From: Pseudomonas nabeulensis
Lineage (GTDB): Bacteria; Pseudomonadota; Gammaproteobacteria; Pseudomonadales; Pseudomonadaceae
Direction of reading: 5' to 3'
Assembly (NCBI RefSeq): GCF_004682045.1
Contig: NZ_QUZT01000064.1
Span: 1 to 37,768, forward strand
Length of the DNA: 37,768 bases
In this document: in pieces, positions 17,309-25,028 of the stretch
Layout of the letters: each line of letters starts with the position of its first letter
How positions within the stretch are numbered: the stretch's first letter is position 1
Notes under the pieces: generated by a model
Databases searched by the model: none
What the model was told of the DNA's origin: nothing
The model's input: the letters and a program-made list of their open reading frames with translations, nothing else
Position numbers and translations under genes: made by a program

Positions 17309-19059
17309 AGATACACGTCTCCTTGTGTGCTGATGACTCGTAGTTCGTGATAAGCGTTGAGGCTGGCATACAGCGCGAAGAACTCATTGAGGACAGACGC
17401 GAACACAAACACTTCGCCCTGGCCGAGGAAGCCCTGACTATCGACGGTCAAGTCGACACGCACGCCGCGAAACGGCAGGCCGCGGTATAAACGGTCAACT
17501 CCCGCATGGCTGATCGAGAGCAATGCATCCAGCCGTCGTCGCCCGACCTTTTGCGCCTGCCGGTCGTGAAAACCGGGCAAGTCATAGGTTTCCAGGATCA
17601 CTTTCAAAGCATTGATGTCGCTCAACGACAGGTAGTTGAGCGACATGTTGCTGATCAGGCGCCAGAGAAATCCCTGGTCCAGGGGCGGTGTAAAGCTGGC
17701 GGTCGGTGTGCTGATGTTGCGAAATGACAACCCCTGCGGTGTTTGCTCGCAGGGTTGATTGATCGCTCCTGGGGGCAGCTGCCCTGGCAGGTTGTGATTG
17801 GTACAGGTCAATTCAATTGACAGCGTCTCCGAGGCGGGCCCGAGGCCATTGCCAAACCCTAGCCACGTCTCCAGGCCGTCCTGTTGCGCCGACAGGCGCT
17901 GGCGAATGCTGTAGCTGGGCGTCTGCGCCAACAGCCCCGCGTCGCCTTGATGTTCAAAGGATTCGAACGGCACGTACGTCCGGTACCCCAGCCCACCGGG
18001 GCGCCAGCCCGTGACACTGTCCACGGAAAACACACAGGCATGCCCACGCGCATATTCCCCAGGCACCAACAGGTATTCATCCTGCTTGCCATCCAGGCGA
18101 ATCGGTACCGCGTCAAGCGTGAACAGATTGACAATCGGCGTGCAGTACAGCTTTACGTTGTCCAGCGTGGGCCGCACGGATTCATCCCGTTGCGTGCGCA
18201 ACTCGAAGCGCAATGTCACACCGCAGACGTGCTCAAGCCGTTCGGCAGGCAGCCGCTGCAAGGCACTTAACCCCCTCACATCGACAAAAAGGTATTTCTC
18301 GGGGAACGCAAAGTACTCTTGCAAGAGGCGATAGCCGCGAAACGTATTCATCGGGTAAGGGATCAGCGCATGCTCCTCGCAGAAACCCACTGGCTGCACC
18401 TGATCTGCCTCCAGCCGCAACGACAAGGGCTGCCCATCGATCCCGCTGACCGGCAGCCCATCCCGGTCGAATGGCAGTAGTTCGATGCCCTCAAGATGGC
18501 GCAACAAGCTCAGGTACAACCCTTGGCTGATGTAACGGTCGCCCGCCAAATGCAGCCTCAGATGCTCAAACGTGCATTCGCCGAAACGCCCTCCGTCGCT
18601 CATCTCCAAGCGCAGGCTCAAAAACGTGCGATCACCCTGGATGCTGTACTCCAGGGCGCTCAGTTGCAGTGGCAAGACCTGGGTGGTGTAACAGGTACGG
18701 AAACGGCATCGCTCATCATTGATCGCTGTACTTTCGACCGGTGTGTCCCTCCCCACTGTTATGCCAGACCCGGCATGCTTCAACGGTTCGAACTGCAACA
18801 TGCTGAACGCCGGCATCGGTCGCATGTAGTTGGGCCAAAGCAGGTGCATCAGCGAATGGGTGAGTTCCGGCAGCTCGTCATCCAGTTTCTGGCGCAGGCG
18901 ACCGGTGAGAAACGCAAAGCCCTCGAGTAACCGTTCAACGTCAGGGTCCTGACCGGGCTCCGCAAGAAATGGCGCAAGCGCGGGGTTGCGCTCGGAAAAG
19001 CGCCGCCCCAACTGCCGCAGCGCGCCAAGCTCGCTTTGGTAATACCGGTTAAAGGACAT
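17272..19059 (-). CDS. tssF: T6SS baseplate protein TssF
   Basis: 595 aa when started at MSFNRYYQSELGALRQLGR, the conserved TssF N-terminus. The open frame extends 23 codons further upstream, but that part lies within tssE and lacks family similarity. Other family features are PDVERLLEGFAFLTGR, LMHLLWPNYMRPMPA and the RHLRLHL-like middle region. It forms the baseplate wedge with TssG, TssE and TssK. It overlaps tssE by 11 bp and tssG by 37 bp. Confidence 0.95.
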   Translation of the reverse strand: MSFNRYYQSELGALRQLGRRFSERNPALAPFLAEPGQDPDVERLLEGFAFLTGRLRQKLDDELPELTHSLMHLLWPNYMRPMPAFSMLQFEPLKHAGSGITVGRDTPVESTAINDERCRFRTCYTTQVLPLQLSALEYSIQGDRTFLSLRLEMSDGGRFGECTFEHLRLHLAGDRYISQGLYLSLLRHLEGIELLPFDRDGLPVSGIDGQPLSLRLEADQVQPVGFCEEHALIPYPMNTFRGYRLLQEYFAFPEKYLFVDVRGLSALQRLPAERLEHVCGVTLRFELRTQRDESVRPTLDNVKLYCTPIVNLFTLDAVPIRLDGKQDEYLLVPGEYARGHACVFSVDSVTGWRPGGLGYRTYVPFESFEHQGDAGLLAQTPSYSIRQRLSAQQDGLETWLGFGNGLGPASETLSIELTCTNHNLPGQLPPGAINQPCEQTPQGLSFRNISTPTASFTPPLDQGFLWRLISNMSLNYLSLSDINALKVILETYDLPGFHDRQAQKVGRRRLDALLSISHAGVDRLYRGLPFRGVRVDLTVDSQGFLGQGEVFVFASVLNEFFALYASLNAYHELRVISTQGDVYLWPPRMGQQPLL

Positions 19060-19468
19060 CGGGCAAGACCTCGATGCGGCCGGCATCACCCAGCCTTGCG
19101 ATGAAAACGACCGGCTGTACGACCCCATCGGCCGTCAACACGCCCTCAATGGCAAACGCCAGGGCCAGAGGATCCTGGTCCCGAGGCAACATCCGCACCT
19201 GCACATCTTTTAAACGTGGCTCGTAGGCCCGAATGAAGCGCTCGATCAGCAGGCGCGATTGACTCAATGATTCGTGCAAGCTTTGGCTCATGTCATTGAG
19301 ATCGGGCAAGCCATAGTCCGGCAATGTCTGCGCGCTGCCGGCACGGGTACTGAGCATCTTGCCAAGATGAGCTGCGATGGATGCAGCCCGCCCTCCTGGC
19401 GTCGCCAACGGCCGTTCAAGACGCTCGAACAGGCTGGAGTGTTGGGCGCCCACTTGACTGGTGCTCAT
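19049..19468 (-). CDS. tssE: T6SS baseplate protein TssE (gp25-like)
   Basis: 139 aa, homologous to phage T4 gp25, which primes sheath polymerisation at the baseplate. Family features are LPDYGLPDLND and the C-terminal ERFIRAYEPRLKDVQVR segment, followed by LAFAIEGVL. It starts at the ATG overlapping the tssC stop by 4 bp. Length is normal. It is encoded directly after the sheath genes it nucleates. Confidence 0.94.
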   Translation of the reverse strand: MSTSQVGAQHSSLFERLERPLATPGGRAASIAAHLGKMLSTRAGSAQTLPDYGLPDLNDMSQSLHESLSQSRLLIERFIRAYEPRLKDVQVRMLPRDQDPLALAFAIEGVLTADGVVQPVVFIARLGDAGRIEVLPDVL

Positions 19469-20940
19469 TCTTTATCAAGCTTGCCGACGAGGGATAAGGT
19501 GAAGTCCGCCCCCATGTACTTGAAGTGCGGGCGTACGCTTAGATTGATGCGGTACCACCCTGGCTCGCCATCGACGTCACTGACAACAATTCGGGCGGCC
19601 CGCAGCGGGCGTCGGCCACGCACTTCGGCACTGGGGTTTTCCTGGTCGGCGACGTACTGGCGAATCCATTTGTTGAGTTCCAGTTCCAGGTCGGTACGTT
19701 CCTTCCACGATCCCAGCTGCTCGCGCTGCAACACTTTGAGGTAATGAGCCAGCCGGTTGACCACCATCATGTAGGGCAACTGCGTGCCCAGCCGGTAGTT
19801 CAATTCAGCGGCCTTACCCTCGGCACTGATGCCAAAGTGCTTGGGCTTCTGCACAGAGCTGGCCGAAAAAAACGCAGCATTGTCACTGCCTTTACGCATC
19901 GTCAGGGCGATAAAGCCCTCTTGGGCCAACTCATACTCGCGACGGTCGGACACCAATACTTCAGTGGGAATCTTGGTTTCGATTTCGCCCATGCTGTGGA
20001 AGTGATGCAACGGCAGATCTTCCACCGCGCCGCCGCTTTGTGGACCAATGATGTTCGGGCACCAGCGAAACCGCGCGAAGCTGTCAGTCAAGCGCGTGGC
20101 AAAGGCATAGGCGGTGTTGCCCCACAGGTAGTGTTCGTGGCTGCTCACCACGTTCTCCTGGTAAGCAAAGGTCTTGACCGGAGATTCAGTGGGGTCGTAA
20201 GGCGTGCGCAACAGAAAGCGCGGCACTGTCAGCGCTACGTAGCGGGAATCTTCGCTCTGGCGGAAGCTTTGCCATTTGGCAAACTGCGGGCCCTCAAAAT
20301 GGTCCTTGAGGTCCTTGAGATCTGGCAGACCGGTGAAACTTTCCAGCCCGAAGAACGCTGGTCCGGCAGCAGCTATAAAAGGCGCATGGGCCATGCAGGC
20401 TACGCTTGCGGCGTACTGCATCAGTTTGACATCCGGTGCGCTGGGCGAGAGGAAGTAGTTGGTAACGATTGCGCCAACAGGTTCACCACCAAACTGGCCG
20501 TATTCAGCACTGTAGATATGTTTGTACAGCCCGGACTGCGTGACCTCCGGCGAGTCTTCGAAGTCATCCAACAAATCCTGCCGGGAAACATTCAACAGCT
20601 CGATCTTGATGTTTTCACGGAAGTTAGTGCGGTCGACCAACAGCTGCAGGCCCCTCCATGAGGCCTCCAGCGCCTGGAAATCCGGGTGGTGCAGGATCTC
20701 ATCCATCTGTTGGCCGAGCTTGAAGTCGATCTCGGCAATCATCCGGTCCACCAGACGTTTCTTGACGGGCTCGCCACTGTTCTGCGGTTTGATCAGTTCT
20801 GCAATGAACGCCGATACGCCACGCTTGGCAATGCCATAAGCCTCGTCGTCCGCACTCAGCAGGGTCTGGGCGACAATGTTGTCGAGGATGCTGTATTCAG
20901 CAGTGGTTTGGGCAACAGTCGAAGGGTGTTGGAGAGTCAT
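19465..20940 (-). CDS. tssC: T6SS sheath large subunit TssC (VipB)
   Basis: 491 aa, forming the contractile sheath with TssB. Conserved blocks include LEASWRGLQLLVDRT, GEPVGAIVTNY, ESPVKTFAYQE, SHEHYLWGNTAYAFATRL and RPHFKYMGADFTLSLVGKLD near the end, each typical of TssC. It starts at MTLQHPS, after an AAGGA-type ribosome site about 12 bases upstream. It lies 28 bp after tssB. Probably the most highly translated protein of the operon together with TssB. Confidence 0.97.
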   Translation of the reverse strand: MTLQHPSTVAQTTAEYSILDNIVAQTLLSADDEAYGIAKRGVSAFIAELIKPQNSGEPVKKRLVDRMIAEIDFKLGQQMDEILHHPDFQALEASWRGLQLLVDRTNFRENIKIELLNVSRQDLLDDFEDSPEVTQSGLYKHIYSAEYGQFGGEPVGAIVTNYFLSPSAPDVKLMQYAASVACMAHAPFIAAAGPAFFGLESFTGLPDLKDLKDHFEGPQFAKWQSFRQSEDSRYVALTVPRFLLRTPYDPTESPVKTFAYQENVVSSHEHYLWGNTAYAFATRLTDSFARFRWCPNIIGPQSGGAVEDLPLHHFHSMGEIETKIPTEVLVSDRREYELAQEGFIALTMRKGSDNAAFFSASSVQKPKHFGISAEGKAAELNYRLGTQLPYMMVVNRLAHYLKVLQREQLGSWKERTDLELELNKWIRQYVADQENPSAEVRGRRPLRAARIVVSDVDGEPGWYRINLSVRPHFKYMGADFTLSLVGKLDKE

Positions 20941-20968
20941 GGCATCAGTGTCCTTTTACTGAAAGTTG

Positions 20969-21466
20969 TCAGGCGGTTTGGTTGCTCAGCCCCAGCTCCG
21001 CCAATACACGGGCGCGGGATTCTTCATCGGCCAGCGCGTGCTCGATGGCTTGGCGAAAACTCGGGGTGTTGCCCAGCGGCCCTTTAAGAGCCATCAACGC
21101 TTCACGCAGCGCCATCAACTTGTGCAGCTCGGGAATCTGCTCAACCAGGTTGGCCGGGTTGAAATCTTTCATGGAGTTGATGCGCACCCGGATCCCCAGT
21201 TCTTCAACGTCAGCGCCCTCCTGGAGGCGATTGGGCACACTCATCGTCAGGCTCAACGCTTGCTTGGCGAGCACGTCATCAAAGGTGTTCTGGTTGATGC
21301 CAATGGGCTTGCGATCCTCCAACTTGCGCGCATCTTCACGCTGGGTGAAATCCCCCAGCACCAGCAACTTCAGCGGCAGCTCGACCTCCTCCTGCGCCCC
21401 GCCCACAGCGGGTTTGAAGGTGATATTGATACGTTCCTTGGGTGCTACCGACCCTTCTTTGGCCAT
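20969..21466 (-). CDS. tssB: T6SS sheath small subunit TssB (VipA)
   Basis: 165 aa. It starts MAKEGSVAPKERINITF with an ideal AAGGAG ribosome site 8 bases upstream. Family features are EVELPLKLLVLGDFTQRED and the FNPANLVEQIPELHKL segment. It co-assembles with TssC into the sheath around the Hcp tube, and its length is typical. It lies 33 bp after tssA, the largest gap in the first part of the operon apart from orfX flanks. Confidence 0.97.
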   Translation of the reverse strand: MAKEGSVAPKERINITFKPAVGGAQEEVELPLKLLVLGDFTQREDARKLEDRKPIGINQNTFDDVLAKQALSLTMSVPNRLQEGADVEELGIRVRINSMKDFNPANLVEQIPELHKLMALREALMALKGPLGNTPSFRQAIEHALADEESRARVLAELGLSNQTA

Positions 21467-21499
21467 GGTGTTTCTCCTTTATTCAAGTGGCTGGAAAGC

Positions 21500-23053
21500 C
21501 TATTCAAGTACCGCTTCCAGATCAGAGCAGCACAGCCTGCGATGGGTGTCTTCCTTGCGCTCGCGCACGGCATGGCTTTGTGGCAACAGGTCGCAGCAGC
21601 GATGCAACAGCTGTGTCACTTGCAAGGCCAGCTCAGGTTCCCAGCGGTCCAGGCCCGCACGTTGCAATTCGTTGTCGAGGTGTTCGAGCTGGATCTTCGC
21701 CAGCTCATGCTTGCCTGCCTGCATACACAGCCGAGCCAGGGCCAGACGCCAATAAAAACGCGCCCGGTCACCCCGGGTGGCGTGCATGCCTTGCTTGAGC
21801 TCATGCACCGCGGCCTTCAGGCCTTCCTGGCGCAGCTTGGGTGCCACATTCAATAAGGCAGCTTCCCAGGGCTCGGCATTTACAGGGCTCGCCACCGGAA
21901 GCGCCTCGGCAACCCGCAAATGCGGAGTGACGTGCTGTGCAATCCAGTCGCGGGTGGTGCTGTCGGCAAACGCGGTACCGTCATGGAAGCGGAACTGGGG
22001 CAGGTTCGGCAGGCGTTTCAGCAACAACGCAAAGGCCACCTCCAGCTCGGTCATGGCCTCCGTGGCCTGCAGCGCTTCCAGGCAATGCCAGACCATGCGT
22101 ACCCCATCGAACCAGAACATGGCGACCGCGAGGCTGGTTTCGAGCTCGACAATCAGGTCGGCGTAATGACCCTGCGCGAAGCGCTCCTGATACCGCGCGA
22201 GTTTGTCCGGGGCCGGGCCGCGCAACGCAGTGGTTCGCTCACCATCGGCGTCCGGGTAGCTGACTAGGGGCAGCCATGCGAGCGTCCGATTCAGGCGCAG
22301 CGCCCGCAGGTCCGTGGCGTTCTGACGCAACCACCAGGCTGACAGCGGGCGGCCTTGCTCCTGCAAGTCGCGCAGCAGCCGATGCGCATCCTTCTCACTG
22401 TCCACCACCCTCTCCGGCGTCAACAACTGGGTCGTCACTTGCTTGACCTGGGCAATCACACCGCTCACACCCACCGCCGCTTGATCGTCTTGCGCGGCAC
22501 GCTCCAATCGTTGCGCCAGGAGCCGGCGTGTGGGCAGCAACAGGGGCGCGTCGTCACCCAGGCACTTGGCCCACAGTTCGTCGAGGCGCACCAAATGCCC
22601 AAGTAACGCGTTAAACAGAGGCTGCTGATGCTGTAGCGAAAGGTGCTGCGCGAACAGCGGCTCCAAGCGCATCACCAGCCAACCGAGGGCGGCCCCGCGA
22701 GTGCGCGCTTTTTCGGGGTACACCGCAGACCAGTGATGCTCGCAGAGATGATCGATCACCCCCAGGCCTGCCAGCAGCCCGGAGAAGGATTCGCGCTGAT
22801 GCAATGCCCAGGTCAGCCACACCGCCACCCGCAGGTCTTTCGATTGCTGGCGTAACAGGCCCTCACTGACCTCCACGATCTTTTGCCAGTCCGGCTGCGC
22901 GCTACCGTGAATCGATTGCGCCTTCCCCAGCTCCACCTCCAGGCTTTCATACTCACTGGAGAAGCGCATATCACTGCCGGCAAAACTTGTTTGCGAACAG
23001 GGCGTGCGTGCAAGTTCAAGGTAATAAGCGCACAGCTTTTCCGAGTAATCCAT
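21500..23053 (-). CDS. tssA: T6SS cap/assembly protein TssA
   Basis: 517 aa from MDYSEKLCAYYLELA. A TTG eight codons upstream lacks a ribosome site, so I prefer this ATG. An N-terminal ImpA domain is recognisable by SSEYESLEVELGKAQSI, DWQKIVEVSEGLL and DLRVAVWLTWALHQRESFSGLLAGL (shortened here). The C-terminal VasJ-type region contains KAAVHELKQGMHATRGDRAR. TssA proteins cap the distal end of the growing tube and sheath and coordinate its assembly. First gene of the minus-strand operon and divergent from hcp across a 480-bp regulatory region. Confidence 0.93.
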   Translation of the reverse strand: MDYSEKLCAYYLELARTPCSQTSFAGSDMRFSSEYESLEVELGKAQSIHGSAQPDWQKIVEVSEGLLRQQSKDLRVAVWLTWALHQRESFSGLLAGLGVIDHLCEHHWSAVYPEKARTRGAALGWLVMRLEPLFAQHLSLQHQQPLFNALLGHLVRLDELWAKCLGDDAPLLLPTRRLLAQRLERAAQDDQAAVGVSGVIAQVKQVTTQLLTPERVVDSEKDAHRLLRDLQEQGRPLSAWWLRQNATDLRALRLNRTLAWLPLVSYPDADGERTTALRGPAPDKLARYQERFAQGHYADLIVELETSLAVAMFWFDGVRMVWHCLEALQATEAMTELEVAFALLLKRLPNLPQFRFHDGTAFADSTTRDWIAQHVTPHLRVAEALPVASPVNAEPWEAALLNVAPKLRQEGLKAAVHELKQGMHATRGDRARFYWRLALARLCMQAGKHELAKIQLEHLDNELQRAGLDRWEPELALQVTQLLHRCCDLLPQSHAVRERKEDTHRRLCCSDLEAVLE

Positions 23054-23240
23054 TTGTGGCTTCACACGACTATTCAAGGCAGGACAGACCCACTTAGCGC
23101 ATTAACTTACGCATCAGATCGGCGTTCAGTCTTCGTAAACTTAATCACGAAGCCTGCAAACCATAGCCACGCAAAAAACATTCAGCAAGCATCGAAATTG
23201 TAATTAAGGAAGTTCCTACAACCCCCTTAGAAATAAGGAC

Positions 23241-23261
23241 ATGCGCATAAATTTGCGCAAC
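23241..23261. promoter_or_regulatory. TGCGCA dyad A, candidate enhancer site
   Basis: ATGCGCA, six bases, TGCGCAAC. Each half contains the palindrome TGCGCA; the half-site centres are 12 bp apart. The same half-sites recur in dyad B with 10-bp spacing. Repeated dyads upstream of a -24/-12-like element are what an enhancer-binding protein such as Sfa would use. The assignment to Sfa is inference. Confidence 0.5.
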
Positions 23262-23312
23262 CTTATTTGGATTTTACAGCTGCACTTCAATACCCCTTCA
23301 ACGATAACAACA

Positions 23313-23327
23313 TGATAATCATGGGCA
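23313..23327. promoter_or_regulatory. Fur-like box
   Basis: TGATAATCATGGGCA matches 11 of 14 specified positions of the 7-1-7 Fur consensus TGATAAT-N-ATTATCA, with a perfect left half. The H2-type T6SS of P. aeruginosa is known to be under Fur control, which supports the reading. It lies between the two TGCGCA dyads. Confidence 0.45.
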
Positions 23328-23332
23328 GATAT

Positions 23333-23351
23333 ATGCGCACTTGTGCGCAAC
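23333..23351. promoter_or_regulatory. TGCGCA dyad B, candidate enhancer site
   Basis: ATGCGCA, CTTG, TGCGCAAC. Inside it TGCGCAC-TT-GTGCGCA (23334-23349) is a perfect 7-2-7 inverted repeat. It lies about 100 bp upstream of the -24-like element of hcp, a usual distance for sigma-54 enhancer sites. It shares both half-sites with dyad A. Confidence 0.55.
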
Positions 23352-23448
23352 ATGTTCTGCACATTTACGCACCCAACACACTGCTGAACTTCCGACAGCA
23401 CACCGGCAACTACGTCATTCCCCCGCCCGCATTGGCCCGCACTCTTTC

Positions 23449-23463
23449 AGGCACGCTTTTTGT
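23449..23463 (+). promoter_or_regulatory. Sigma-54-like -24/-12 element before hcp
   Basis: AGGCACGCTTTTTGT compares with the consensus TGGCACG-N4-TTGC. The -24 GG and the exact 10-bp spacing to the -12 pair are present, and the -12 pair is GT instead of GC. Transcription would start near 23475, giving an hcp leader of about 59 bases. The -12 deviation lowers confidence. Confidence 0.45.
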
Positions 23464-23480
23464 TATAGGCATTACCCTGA

Positions 23481-23525
23481 CCGACACGCTTGTCGGCAGG
23501 AACGACCTATTCATTCAGGCAAGGA
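23481..23525 (+). promoter_or_regulatory. hcp leader with alternative hairpins and GGA motifs
   Basis: CCGACA-CGCT-TGTCGG (23481-23496) can form a 6-bp hairpin. The overlapping GTCG-GCAGGAA-CGAC (23492-23506) forms a second hairpin with AGGA in its loop. They share bases 23492-23496, so they exclude each other. The ribosome site CAAGGAAA (23520-23527 region) carries a second A-N-GGA. Two GGA motifs, one in a loop and one at the ribosome site, are typical of RsmA/RsmE targets. Confidence 0.4.
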
Positions 23526-23533
23526 AACCAGTC

Positions 23534-24049
23534 ATGCCAACACCCGCATATCTTTCCGTCACGGGCGTCAAACAAGGTTTGATGACTGCCGGCACATTCA
23601 CTCAGGATTCGGTAGGCAACATTTACCAGGAGGGCCATGAAGACCAGATTCTGGTCCAGGCATTCTCCCATCAGGTCATCATTCCCCGTGACCCACAGTC
23701 CGGCCAGCCAACGGGCCAGCGGGTACATAGACCGCTGATGATCAGTAAGGTCTTCGATAAGTCCTCGCCCTTGCTGTTCAGTGCGTTGACCAGCGGTGAA
23801 GAAGTCAGCTGTCGGCTGGAGTGGTTCCGCACGTCGTCAGCCGGAACCCAGGAGCACTATTTCACGATAGAGCTTGAGGGCGCGACCATCGTAGACATCC
23901 AGTCACGCATGCCAAATTGCCAGGACCCGAACAACGCCCACTTCACCCACCTGGAGGATGTGCACTTCACTTATCGCAAAGTGGTATGGACCCATGAGGT
24001 GTCCGGCACCTCCGGCTCCGACGACTGGCGCAGTCCCGTCGCCGGATAA
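23534..24049 (+). CDS. hcp: T6SS tube protein Hcp
   Basis: 171 aa from MPTPAYLSVTG, the conserved start of the Hcp2-type family, with AAGGA 8 bases upstream. Features include GHEDQILVQAFSH, DPQSGQPTGQRVH, ITKVFDK-like ISKVFDKSSPLL, SSAGTQEHYFTIELEGA and the end HEVSGTSGSDDW. Hcp hexamers stack into the inner tube and can carry small effectors in the ring lumen. It lies outside and divergent from the main operon, with its own control region. No vgrG or effector gene follows; an unrelated reductase gene converges on it 51 bp downstream. Confidence 0.95.
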   Translation: MPTPAYLSVTGVKQGLMTAGTFTQDSVGNIYQEGHEDQILVQAFSHQVIIPRDPQSGQPTGQRVHRPLMISKVFDKSSPLLFSALTSGEEVSCRLEWFRTSSAGTQEHYFTIELEGATIVDIQSRMPNCQDPNNAHFTHLEDVHFTYRKVVWTHEVSGTSGSDDWRSPVAG

Positions 24050-24061
24050 GTCGGGCTGACA

Positions 24062-24092
24062 CGGAACGGCGCCAAGGACGACGCCGTTTCCG
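24062..24092. terminator. Hairpin between hcp and the reductase gene
   Basis: CGGAACGGCG, loop CCAAGGACGA, CGCCGTTTCCG: about 10 bp with one bulged T. It lies 12 bp after the hcp stop and ends 8 bp before the convergent reductase stop. No T-run follows, so termination may be weak or rho-assisted. The loop on the hcp strand contains CAAGGACG, which fits the RsmA/RsmE consensus CANGGAYG. Confidence 0.45.
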
Positions 24093-24100
24093 CCAGCCGC

Positions 24101-24922
24101 TTACACCATCGCCAACGGGTGCTTGCGTTGGGGCGCGCCGAAAACGCGGTCGATGGCGTCGAGGTCGTGCTCATCCAGCACCAGTTTGGCGGCAGCGGCA
24201 TTGAGCCTCACGTGCTCTGGGGTCACCGCCTTGGGAATGGCGATCACACCTTCCTGGCGCAATACCCAGGCCAGGGAGACCTGAGCGGGCGTAGCCTCAT
24301 GACGACGGGCGATCTGCTTGAGCGTCGGGCTAACCAGCAGGTCGCCACCCTGGGCAATCGGGCAGTAAGCCATCAACGGCAAATGATGCTGTTGCCACCA
24401 GGGCAGCAGGTCGAACTCGATACCGCGCTCTTCAATGTTGTAGAGCACCTGGTTGGTGGCGCAGGCGGGCGATGCCAGTTCCTGCAGGTCCGCCACGTCG
24501 AAATTGGAGACACCCCAGCGGCCGATCTTGCCCGCTTCGCGCAGGTGCTCGAACGCTTCGACCGTTTCTTCAAGGGGGTATTGGCCGCGCCAATGCAGCA
24601 AGTACAGGTCTATGTAGTCCGTACCCAGGCGCTGCAGGCTGGCTTCGCAGGCACGAGGAACGCCCTTGGTACTGGCATTATGCGGGTAGACCTTGCTCAC
24701 CAGAAACACGTGATCGCGACGCCCGCGAATGGCTTCGCCCACCACCGTTTCGGCGCCGCCCTCGCCGTACATCTCGGCGGTATCGATCAGGGTCATGCCC
24801 TCGTCGATGCCCAATTGCAGGGCTGAGACTTCGGCACGCCGATGATCGGGATTTTCGCCCATGCGCCAGGTCCCCTGGCCGATCACAGGAACGGGAACCC
24901 CCGCCAGATCTATGGTACGCAT
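24101..24922 (-). CDS. Aldo/keto reductase
   Basis: 273 aa, a cytoplasmic NAD(P)H-dependent oxidoreductase of the aldo/keto reductase family. The catalytic tetrad is visible: D and Y in LIDTAEMYG (about 47-52), K in FLVSKVYP and H in YLLHWRG. The RWGVSNFDVADL and IAIPKAVTPEHVRLNA segments are also family-typical; the latter binds the cofactor phosphate. Its ATG is preceded by AGGAGG. Substrate cannot be deduced. It is convergent with hcp and divergent from the DUF1543 gene; no link to secretion is evident. Confidence 0.92.
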   Translation of the reverse strand: MRTIDLAGVPVPVIGQGTWRMGENPDHRRAEVSALQLGIDEGMTLIDTAEMYGEGGAETVVGEAIRGRRDHVFLVSKVYPHNASTKGVPRACEASLQRLGTDYIDLYLLHWRGQYPLEETVEAFEHLREAGKIGRWGVSNFDVADLQELASPACATNQVLYNIEERGIEFDLLPWWQQHHLPLMAYCPIAQGGDLLVSPTLKQIARRHEATPAQVSLAWVLRQEGVIAIPKAVTPEHVRLNAAAAKLVLDEHDLDAIDRVFGAPQRKHPLAMV

Positions 24923-25028
24923 GACAACCTCCTGATGAATGTGCAGTTAAAGAGTGTGGCATTAACTGGACAGTAGGGTTCAATCGAAGGAAGGTTGCTT
25001 CCTGCCCATTCGCCAGGAAGTGTCTGCA

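Larger units (their letters stand above)
23054..23533. other. tssA-hcp divergent control region
   Basis: 480 bp, noticeably more AT-rich than its surroundings. It contains, left to right, two TGCGCA dyads (23241-23261 and 23333-23351) with a Fur-like box between them, a -24/-12-like element (23449-23463) and a structured hcp leader. On the tssA side I found only a sigma-54-like sequence with wrong spacing and no clear sigma-70 promoter. The hcp reading frame stays open back to 23267, but nothing in that stretch looks coding. Confidence 0.7.

Noticed and set aside
23153..23172. Sigma-54-like sequence on the minus strand before tssA (TGGC then TTTGCA)
   Set aside because: Only 9 bp separate GG and GC, whereas sigma-54 promoters require 10. 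Kept only as a note for the tssA side.
23267..23533. N-terminal extension of hcp in an open frame (89 codons)
   Set aside because: Hcp family proteins start at MPTPAY, and the ribosome site is directly before it. The upstream stretch is AT-rich and holds regulatory-looking dyads.
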